Below are positions 58,834 to 64,000 of a DNA stretch of 64,000 bases, in pieces. The notes below the pieces were generated by a model that did no database searches, was not told where the DNA came from, and saw only the letters and a list, made by a program, of their open reading frames with translations. This stretch comes from Aedoeadaptatus acetigenes (GTDB lineage: Bacteria > Bacillota > Clostridia > Tissierellales > Peptoniphilaceae), in NCBI RefSeq assembly GCF_025566985.1, contig NZ_JAOQJD010000003.1, forward strand, positions 110,133-174,132. The letters are read 5' to 3'. Position 1 is the stretch's first letter; the number at the start of each line of letters is the position of its first letter. Made by a program: the position numbers and the translations under genes.

Positions 58834-59898
58834 TTAATGAATGATTTGCTGTCTAAAGTGCTTTTGATTTGCCCGATACAAATCGTGCGCCGGATAGACC
58901 TTTGTGCCGCTGAATTTATAATGGGGATCCGTCACCTGAACTTCGTTCGGTACCGAGCCAAATCGATAGCCGCTTACATTTAAAATGTGGCCCGTCGTAT
59001 GATACTCGAATGAATCGATACCATCGGTTGAGATATCCAGCACCGCGGGTCTGTTGTTATCAATGGAGTTCACGACGATCCGATGCCAGTTATCGAAACT
59101 GCCGATGCTCGATAAAACATAGCCGGACTTCACGTAATCGCGCAAAAACTGTTTGACGCGGGAAAAATCAGTCCCTTGGAAAGTAGTGCCTAAAAAGCCG
59201 GCAATTTGTTTTTGCGTATACCTCTCTCCGTTAAAATAATCGTCCAATTGCTTCACCGTAGCCACACCACCGTAATACGTGGTTTCTTGCTTTCTCACCG
59301 GCACATTTCTGACATTTTGATAGATCTTGCCGGCTTCAAAGCTCCCTCGCTCTTCAGAGAAAGGCCTCGACGTCTTTTCATCCGTTGATGGAACTTTGCC
59401 GGTCTTATTATATTCTTCTTCCGCTTTTTCACTGGCTTTTAAGGCTGCTTGATAACGGAGATCTTTCACTTGATTCGCAATCTCTTTTTCTTTTCTTTCC
59501 TTCTCTAATCTTTCCCCTTCATGCATCTTTGGCCACAAGACAGCTCCGTCCTCAAGGGTAAGATCGCCGGTATTTCCCTTCCGCACTTGCTGCATCAGTT
59601 CATATTCGCTTTCTTCCATCTCTTTTCTTTCCGCTTCGGAAACTTCGGGCCACAGAACGGCCCCATCCTCAAGGGTAAGATCGCCGGTATTTCCCTTTCG
59701 AACCTGCTGCATCAGTTCATATTCTTTTTCTTCCATCTCTTTTCTTTCCGCTTCGGAAACCTCGGGCCACAGAACGGCTCCGTTCTCGAGGGTGAGATCA
59801 CCGGTGTTTCCGCCGGGTAGCGTGGAAGAATCCGCTGCATACACGAGGCTTGAACACAGGAGCACTACAGATAGACCAATCGTCAGTATTCGTTTCAT
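58834..59898 (-). CDS. Secreted C39-like peptidase-fold protein lacking the usual Cys, with N-terminal repeats
   Basis: About 354 residues. Signal peptide (MKRILTIGLSVVLLCSSLVYAA). Residues ~31-147 are three ~39-residue repeats, GNTGDLTLE(N/D)GAVLWPEVSEAER-type, the first two nearly identical. A charged linker follows, then a C39_2/papain-like domain: VPVRKQETTYYGGVATVKQ, GTTFQGTDFS, HTTGHILNVSGY (His ~305) and VTDPHY (Asp ~325). The family normally has YYCGPA at the first motif; here the expected Cys (~211) is Gly. I favour ATG 59898, 7 nt after AGGAGG; ATG 59901 is the alternative. Likely a non-catalytic binding protein. Confidence 0.72.
   Translation of the reverse strand: MKRILTIGLSVVLLCSSLVYAADSSTLPGGNTGDLTLENGAVLWPEVSEAERKEMEEKEYELMQQVRKGNTGDLTLEDGAVLWPEVSEAERKEMEESEYELMQQVRKGNTGDLTLEDGAVLWPKMHEGERLEKERKEKEIANQVKDLRYQAALKASEKAEEEYNKTGKVPSTDEKTSRPFSEERGSFEAGKIYQNVRNVPVRKQETTYYGGVATVKQLDDYFNGERYTQKQIAGFLGTTFQGTDFSRVKQFLRDYVKSGYVLSSIGSFDNWHRIVVNSIDNNRPAVLDISTDGIDSFEYHTTGHILNVSGYRFGSVPNEVQVTDPHYKFSGTKVYPAHDLYRANQKHFRQQIIH
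59578..59811 (-). repeat. Tandem 117-nt coding repeats (two near-identical units)
   Basis: Units at 59811-59695 and 59694-59578 encode the 39-residue repeats GNTGDLTLE(N/D)GAVLWPEVSEA-... of the C39-like protein; a third, diverged unit continues to ~59461. Such repeats can expand or contract by recombination. Confidence 0.85.
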
Positions 59899-60023
59899 CA
59901 TCCTACCTCCTTACTTTAAATCTGATTTCAGATATTCTTATTCCTTTTATTGTATTCAATATACCATTCTAAGCATCGTTACGCAATAGCGATTTTCCCG
60001 TAAATGACCTCATTCCGAAGGGA

Positions 60024-60068
60024 TATAAAAAAACCTCCCCGATTTTTCTGTCGAAGAGGTCTCTTTTT
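60024..60068 (-). terminator. Terminator downstream of the SLH remnant
   Basis: Minus-strand AGACCTCTTCGACAG-aaaaatc-GGGGAGGTTTTTTT. It probably served a lost SLH-protein gene. Confidence 0.65.
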
Positions 60069-60071
60069 CGT

Positions 60072-60225
60072 TTAACTAATCTAATTGGCGTTTTAAATTC
60101 AGCATCATTTGGGTGGCCTCTTCTCGGCTCGCCGTGCCCTTGGGATCAAAGATATTTCCGTTCTTGCCGTGTAGAATCCCCCGCGTCTTAAATTTGCCAC
60201 GGCAGGCCGATAGACGAGCTATTCT
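60072..60225 (-). pseudogene. C-terminal fragment of an SLH-domain protein
   Basis: Minus-strand frame ending GILHGKNGNIFDPKG and TASREEATQMMLNLKRQLD, a last SLH domain with stop. Just upstream RPAVANLRRGG continues in another frame, so a frameshift lies near 60190, and no start exists. It is unrelated at the nucleotide level to the end of the adjacent intact SLH gene as far as I can see. Confidence 0.7.
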
Positions 60226-60232
60226 TCCGCTT

Positions 60233-60402
60233 GGTTGCCATGACAAGGGCATTGTATTTGCCCATTAAAGAAAAGTACGCTCTTACCAGCATCCTCATTG
60301 CCCACGACATCGACGATGCCCTGCGCATGAGCCATGTGATTCACGCCCCCCGAAAAGAAATCTATCGCTTACACGCACAGGATTCCGGAAGAAGTTAAAA
60401 GA
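60233..60402 (+). pseudogene. Degraded 3' fragment of a ThiZ-like ABC ATPase gene
   Basis: Reads LPIKEKYALTSILIAHDIDDALRMSHVIH, matching thiZ (57213 on, LAIKDKYALTTILITHDIDEALRMSDVIH) after an in-frame deletion and before a frame change, ending in a stop at ~60400. Many differences change the amino acid, so it is an old relic. It lies 3 kb downstream of thiZ in the same orientation. Confidence 0.8.
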
Positions 60403-60419
60403 AAAGATTCTGTGGGATT

Positions 60420-62000
60420 TTACTTGTGCGCGGCCAATGCATCAAGCATGGCTTGATAATTGTTTGCCGCCATGAGGATTTGGACATATGCCCAGTGATT
60501 TTCACTGACGTCCTTAAAGGAATTGAAGTTCCCTCTAATCTTCATCAGATCTTGCTTGCTCATATTCCTGCCGTCGTAACGATTCAGAATCGTCACGGCT
60601 TCAGCTCTCGTAATGGCTCCGTCGGGCTTAAAGGTGCCGTCGGGGTAGCCGATAATTCGGCCGTTGCCGAAGGCTTGATTAATAGCAGCTTCAAAAGGAT
60701 GACCCTTTACATCGGCGAAAGGCGCGATGCGATCCGTCTTTTTGTCGATGCCGGCCAATGCCCGGGCAAATTCAGCTCGCGTGATGGGCTCGTTGGGACG
60801 GAAGTTTCCGTTTTTATCCGCCAACATTAAATCATTTTTCACCATGGCGTTGATCACTTCGTTGTACCAACTGCTGTCCGTGTCTTTGAAATCGGGTTTG
60901 GCCTTGTTGCTCGTATCCAAACCGGCCAGAGAGGCGATCATGGACGCCGCCTCGGCGCGACTGATCTTTCCTTCCGGGCGGAAGCTGTTATCGCCGTAGC
61001 CGAAAATAAATGCCTGATGCTTTACTTTCGGTGCCTCAGGCGTACTCGGCGTTCCCGGATTTTCCGCAGCCGTCACTGCAACCATATCTCCGTTTTCAAA
61101 ATACGTGTCATTTGCAAATTTTACATAGACGATAGGTTTAATATATTTGGCATTTTCGGGTAGCTTCGTGATTTCGATTTCATAGCCGCCGGCTACTTGT
61201 TTTACCGTGTAATCATCCCGAGGCACTTCCTGCTTCTTATATTTCGGCGTCGCCGACGTGCTTGTATCCACCCTCGTCGATGGACTGCTTACTGCCTTGG
61301 GTTTCCCTTCTTCAAAATCCTTCTGTGTCACATAATTCAGCTTAAAGAAAGCTTCTTCATTCTCGCCGATCTTTCCGGCCCCTGCAAGATTCGACTGAAT
61401 TTCAATCTTATTGTCCTTTAATGCCACATACTTTTTATTATTGTGGGGGTTGAGCTGATCTCGCGCCCCCAGCACCTTATAATTGACGAGAGCTTTTTTC
61501 GTATAATCCCTGAAGAGGCCGGATTTCTTTCCATTAACCTTTTTATAAGGGACACTTTCAATAAATTTCAATTCCTCTTCCGTAATTTTTTCTTTGCCTA
61601 ATAAAGTCTTCGCTTTTTCAACGGCGCCCTTGACTTCATCTTTCACGCCCGGCTGAAATTCAATGGAATCGCTGTTAAGAACCTTCTCTTCCACTGTTTT
61701 CATGTACCTTTGAAGTTCGTCCTTGGCCTGTCTAACCCTTTCGGCAAATTCCACATTGGTCTTGTCCGCTTTGGAATTTTTCTCTTTCGCTTGCTCGCGT
61801 TCAAGGCGACTTATACTTTGGTTCCCGACAAGCGCCGGCTTTTGATTCGCATCCATTGCCCTATTCGTTCCGGAGCCGGAGGCGGCATAGGAGGACCCCG
61901 GTAAAAATCCTGCAATTAAGGTAAAGCCTAAAAGGCATGAGACGAAACCGACAGACAATTTTCGCATTCCGTAACGAGGTCGTTGCTCTTTTTGTTTCAT
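60420..62000 (-). CDS. SLH-domain surface protein with YSIRK-type signal
   Basis: 526 residues. The signal has the YGMRKLSVGFVSCLLGF form of the YSIRK motif, usually on LPXTG proteins, here with no LPXTG. The middle (~residues 100-320) is Lys/Glu-rich coiled coil and a strand domain with YTVKQVAGGYEIEITKLP. C-terminal SLH domains: AFIFGYGDNSFRPEGKISRAEAA, NDLMLADKNGNFRPNEPITRAEFA and GRIIGYPDGTFKPDGAITRAEA bind secondary wall polymer. Start ATG 62000 with AGGAG. Probably an adhesin or S-layer-associated protein. Confidence 0.88.
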   Translation of the reverse strand: MKQKEQRPRYGMRKLSVGFVSCLLGFTLIAGFLPGSSYAASGSGTNRAMDANQKPALVGNQSISRLEREQAKEKNSKADKTNVEFAERVRQAKDELQRYMKTVEEKVLNSDSIEFQPGVKDEVKGAVEKAKTLLGKEKITEEELKFIESVPYKKVNGKKSGLFRDYTKKALVNYKVLGARDQLNPHNNKKYVALKDNKIEIQSNLAGAGKIGENEEAFFKLNYVTQKDFEEGKPKAVSSPSTRVDTSTSATPKYKKQEVPRDDYTVKQVAGGYEIEITKLPENAKYIKPIVYVKFANDTYFENGDMVAVTAAENPGTPSTPEAPKVKHQAFIFGYGDNSFRPEGKISRAEAASMIASLAGLDTSNKAKPDFKDTDSSWYNEVINAMVKNDLMLADKNGNFRPNEPITRAEFARALAGIDKKTDRIAPFADVKGHPFEAAINQAFGNGRIIGYPDGTFKPDGAITRAEAVTILNRYDGRNMSKQDLMKIRGNFNSFKDVSENHWAYVQILMAANNYQAMLDALAAHK

Positions 62001-62297
62001 ATTTTCTCCTTCATTATAAATTCCATGGCCCCTTTGTCCGCATCAAATCTATGTATTTTTCCATAGCAGACCTAATCCAAAGTTGTCATGAGCAAAGTGA
62101 TCTTCTAATTCGAAATTATATCACGCTGATATTAATTATCAACTGTTGTTTTTATATTTCTTCTCTTTTCCTTTATTTTTGCTTTCTGCTGCCTTTTTAT
62201 TCTTATGTTCTAGCTCATTTAAATTATTTCTTCCGCGCGGCTTTTTGATGGCTCTTTCAAAGTAAAGAAAAAGCCTCTGCAGTCGTTTCTCATGCAC
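62001..62297 (+). other. AT-rich intergenic region before the IS3 element
   Basis: About 300 nt between the SLH gene and the IS3 end. Poly-T-rich, no supported ORF; should contain the SLH promoter on the minus strand, but no clear -35/-10 pair was recognised. Confidence 0.4.
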
Positions 62298-62298
62298 T

Positions 62299-62344
62299 GA
62301 CCCCCAAAAGTTGGACCAAGAAATCCAACCTTTGGGGGTCTTTT
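62299..62344 (+). promoter_or_regulatory. Left-end hairpin sequestering the OrfA ribosome-binding site
   Basis: GACCCCCAAA..TTGGA pairs with TCCAA..TTTGGGGGTC (62299-62316 with 62324-62340), followed by TTTT and ATG 62346. The GGGGG that would act as ribosome-binding site is in the stem, so external transcripts fold and block translation, or terminate. A known strategy in IS elements. Confidence 0.7.
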
Positions 62345-62345
62345 A

Positions 62346-62930
62346 ATGGCAAAATACAGTTATGAATTTAAAAGGAAAATTGTTGAGGAATACTTGGGCC
62401 GCAAAGCAGGTTATAAAACTCTGGCTATGAAATATCAAATTGACCATTCGCAGATCAGACGCTGGGTGAACAATTACAAACAATTTGGCGATGAAGGGTT
62501 AATGCGCTCTAGAAATAATCGTGCGTACAGTGTAGAGTTTAAGTTAGAAGCCATTACACGCTACGAAACGAGCGAATGCAGTTACCAACAATTGGCCCTT
62601 GAACTCGGTTTAACTAATCCATCCATGATCGTTAACTGGCGGAGACAGTATCGAGAGAAGGGCATTGAGGGGCTGCGATCACACAAGCGAGGGAGACCTG
62701 TGACGAAGAAAGACGACCGCAATCAAGCACCAAATCCTTCAAAGTCGAGTGAAGATCTTGATGCTTCCACACGGGAGGCATTGGAAAATCGCATCAAAGA
62801 ATTAGAAGCTGAGAATCGGAAACTTACCATTCAAAAGATGTTCTGGGAGCAATTAAGGAGTTTGGAGAGGGAAGAAGCAATGAAGAAAAGGCGAAGATCG
62901 TCGCCAAACTCCGAGAACAATTCCAACTAA
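62346..62930 (+). CDS. IS3-family transposase OrfA
   Basis: 194 residues. Two HTH segments (KRKIVEEYLGRKAGYKTLAMKY, VEFKLEAITRYETSECSYQQLA) and a C-terminal leucine-zipper helix (LENRIKELEAENRKLTIQK). It binds the IS ends. OrfB lies in the -1 frame and overlaps the C-terminus, implying a programmed -1 frameshift near AAGAAAAGG (62881-62891). Confidence 0.88.
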   Translation: MAKYSYEFKRKIVEEYLGRKAGYKTLAMKYQIDHSQIRRWVNNYKQFGDEGLMRSRNNRAYSVEFKLEAITRYETSECSYQQLALELGLTNPSMIVNWRRQYREKGIEGLRSHKRGRPVTKKDDRNQAPNPSKSSEDLDASTREALENRIKELEAENRKLTIQKMFWEQLRSLEREEAMKKRRRSSPNSENNSN

Positions 62931-62971
62931 CGAAGATCCTCGCCGCCATCAACTTTCCCAAATCCACCTTT

Positions 62972-63772
62972 ATGTACTGGCAGAAAAAGTGGAGTGAAGA
63001 AGACAAAGACCAAGCCTTGAAAGACGAGATCCTGGCCATACGGCGCGAACACAAAGACTACGGCTATCGAAGGATCCATCTGGAGCTGAAGAACCGGGGA
63101 TGGGCGGCAAATAAAAAGAAAGTTCAGCGACTGGTTCAGGTCACGGGCCTTCAAGTCCGCTCCTATGGCAGGAAATACAAGAAGTACAACTCCTACAAAG
63201 GCGTTGTCGGTAAAATCAAGAAGAATCGAATCAACCGTCGCTTCAATACCTCTGTCCCTTACCAGAAAATTACCACCGACACCACGGAATTCAAATACTA
63301 CATCGAAGACAAAGCGGGGAAACTTCAAACAAAGAAACTCTACCTCGATCCGTACATGGACATGTACAATCTGGAAATCATCAGATACGTCCTCTCCGAC
63401 CAACCCAACGGCGTCACCATGCTACAAGGCTTAGAGGAAGCCATCGAACGAACCAACGGCTGCCCCTACCGGCGCACCTTCCACTCCGACCGTGGGTGGA
63501 GCTACCAAATGACCGCCTATCAAGCCATGTTGGAAGAACACCACATCTTTCAAAGCATGTCCAGAAAAGGCAACTGCTACGACAACGCACCCATGGAAAA
63601 CTTCTTCAGTGTTTTGAAAAGAGAAATCTACGACGGTTACGTCTACCGAAGCCGACAAGAACTCGTTCGGGCCATCGAAAATTTCATCCGCTACTACAAC
63701 AACGATCGAATCAAAGAAAAGCTAGGAGGCCTGAGTCCGAAAGAGTACCGTGAACGCATGCAATCCGCATAG
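62972..63772 (+). CDS. IS3-family transposase OrfB (DDE integrase domain)
   Basis: 266 residues from the first ATG, but the frame is open well upstream (EEKAKIVAKLREQFQLTKIL reads before it), so the working protein is probably an OrfAB frameshift fusion. HTH_21 region (HKDYGYRRIHLELKNRG) and rve core: DTTEFKY (Asp), FHSDRGWSYQ (Asp) and NAPMENFFSVLKREI (Glu), all three catalytic acids present. Apparently intact. Confidence 0.88.
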   Translation: MYWQKKWSEEDKDQALKDEILAIRREHKDYGYRRIHLELKNRGWAANKKKVQRLVQVTGLQVRSYGRKYKKYNSYKGVVGKIKKNRINRRFNTSVPYQKITTDTTEFKYYIEDKAGKLQTKKLYLDPYMDMYNLEIIRYVLSDQPNGVTMLQGLEEAIERTNGCPYRRTFHSDRGWSYQMTAYQAMLEEHHIFQSMSRKGNCYDNAPMENFFSVLKREIYDGYVYRSRQELVRAIENFIRYYNNDRIKEKLGGLSPKEYRERMQSA

Positions 63773-63792
63773 AACGAATGTTATGTAAAACA

Positions 63793-63822
63793 AAATCGAG
63801 CAAGCGAAATGCTTACTCGATT
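63793..63822. terminator. Hairpin after OrfB
   Basis: AATCGAGCAAGC-gaa-ATGCTTACTCGATT inverted repeat (imperfect) just past the OrfB stop. Without a T-run on the plus strand it may be a weak terminator. Confidence 0.4.
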
Positions 63823-63826
63823 AAGT

Positions 63827-64000
63827 GGTTCTATGTCAACCATTGGGGAGTCTAGTGAAAACTAGGCTCCTTTTTGTTTTCCTAAAAGCCATTCATCACC
63901 GGTCTTTTGAACAGACGAAAAGCAGTTTGGTTCGGAAATGATGAAAGTTACGCATCCCAAAAGCGACGCGCTTCACGGTCTTGATCTTGTTGTGCGTTCC
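63827..64000 (-). mobile_element. ISL3-family insertion sequence, copy 3 (left end only, runs off window)
   Basis: Starts GGTTCTATGTCAACC. The 174 visible bases match copy 1 at every position except one in the terminus (GGC to GGT), so this is a recent copy. It lies just after IS3 OrfB, apparently nested in the IS3 right end. Confidence 0.9.
63896..64000 (-). CDS. ISL3 transposase, C-terminal end (partial)
   Basis: The last ~34 codons of the same transposase as copy 1, ending HHFRTKLLFVCSKDR. The rest lies beyond the right edge, so intactness cannot be judged. Confidence 0.85.
   Translation of the reverse strand, partial: GTHNKIKTVKRVAFGMRNFHHFRTKLLFVCSKDR

Larger units (their letters stand above)
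62298..63826 (+). mobile_element. IS3-family insertion sequence, right end missing
   Basis: Left end TGACCCCCAAAAGTTGGACC is the IS150-group terminal sequence. Two overlapping frames (OrfA, OrfB) follow. The expected mirror end (...GTCCAACTTTTGGGGGTCA) is absent up to 63826, where an ISL3 element begins, so the IS3 right end is presumably beyond the ISL3 copy or deleted. Confidence 0.85.

Noticed and set aside
59461..59811. CRISPR-like repeats
   Set aside because: 117-nt units are contiguous and in frame within a coding region, without spacers.
1..64000. tRNA or rRNA genes
   Set aside because: No cloverleaf with conserved TTCRANY arm or rRNA segment was recognised in the intergenic regions; a covariance-model scan would be needed to exclude a divergent one.

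Overview
The window reads as a chromosome segment of an anaerobic, amino-acid-fermenting Bacillota (Firmicutes), most likely class Tissierellia, family Peptoniphilaceae (Peptoniphilus/Aedoeadaptatus-like). The family assignment is inference. It rests on strong AGGAGG ribosome-binding sites, a SAM-I riboswitch on metK, TPP riboswitches, the greA-lysS pair, tandem butyrate-type CoA-transferases, SLH and copper-amine-oxidase-like surface proteins, a YSIRK-type signal on an SLH protein, and a PhzF/EFR1/P1-peptidase complement. By eye, base composition is balanced with C/G-rich third codon positions, so AT-rich insertions stand out.

Layout. 1-5.6 kb (minus): envelope genes (stalk-domain protein, polysaccharide deacetylase, MurJ running off the left edge), an unrecognised 550-aa protein and an aromatic-acid-exporter-like membrane protein. 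5.7-10.1 kb: hibernation factor HPF, a two-component system, a YihY membrane protein and a PhzF enzyme. 10.2-14.3 kb (minus): a SAM-I riboswitch followed by metK-recD2-comF as one operon. 14.4-17.1 kb: two tandem CoA-transferases. 17.2-23.7 kb: nitrilase, greA-lysS, an ECF S-component-coaX-dusB operon and a P1 peptidase. 23.9-26.3 kb: a class A penicillin-binding protein. 26.3-28.5 kb: a cyclase-family gene and an intact ISL3 element with a perfect 8-bp target duplication.

28.5-36.6 kb is a thiamine supercluster on the minus strand. One operon, thiM-thiE-thiD-thiC, lies behind a TPP riboswitch. A second, thiS-thiF-thiG-thiH-thiE2, has a leader hairpin but no visible TPP aptamer. A flavodoxin/ferredoxin fusion lies between them. 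A third thiamine locus at 54.5-57.4 kb (TPP riboswitch, thiamine-binding protein, ThiXYZ-like ABC importer) probably supplies pyrimidine precursor. Together they give de novo synthesis, salvage and uptake.

37-42 kb: alanine/glycine symporter, LysR with a divergent YeiH exporter, and a glutathione-reductase-like enzyme. 42.1-45.6 kb is an AT-rich cassette (two ABC permeases, ATPase, anchored protein, small secreted DUF2712-like protein) bracketed by gor and a second copy of the last 104 nt of gor; it looks acquired. 45.7-50.7 kb: a stalk-domain protein with a G8 tract in its promoter, a second ISL3 copy (transposase broken by a nonsense codon), and dnaX-ybaB-recR. 50.9-54.5 kb: a tiny Ala/Asn-rich lipoprotein, a zinc-ribbon membrane protein and aspartate kinase. 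57.5-62 kb: a lipoprotein, a C39-like protein lacking its expected catalytic Cys, gene remnants and an SLH surface protein. 62.3-64 kb: an IS3-family element apparently interrupted by a third ISL3 copy that runs off the window.

No rRNA, tRNA, CRISPR array, phage module or replication origin was recognised. All domain and family names come from motif recognition alone; no searches were run.
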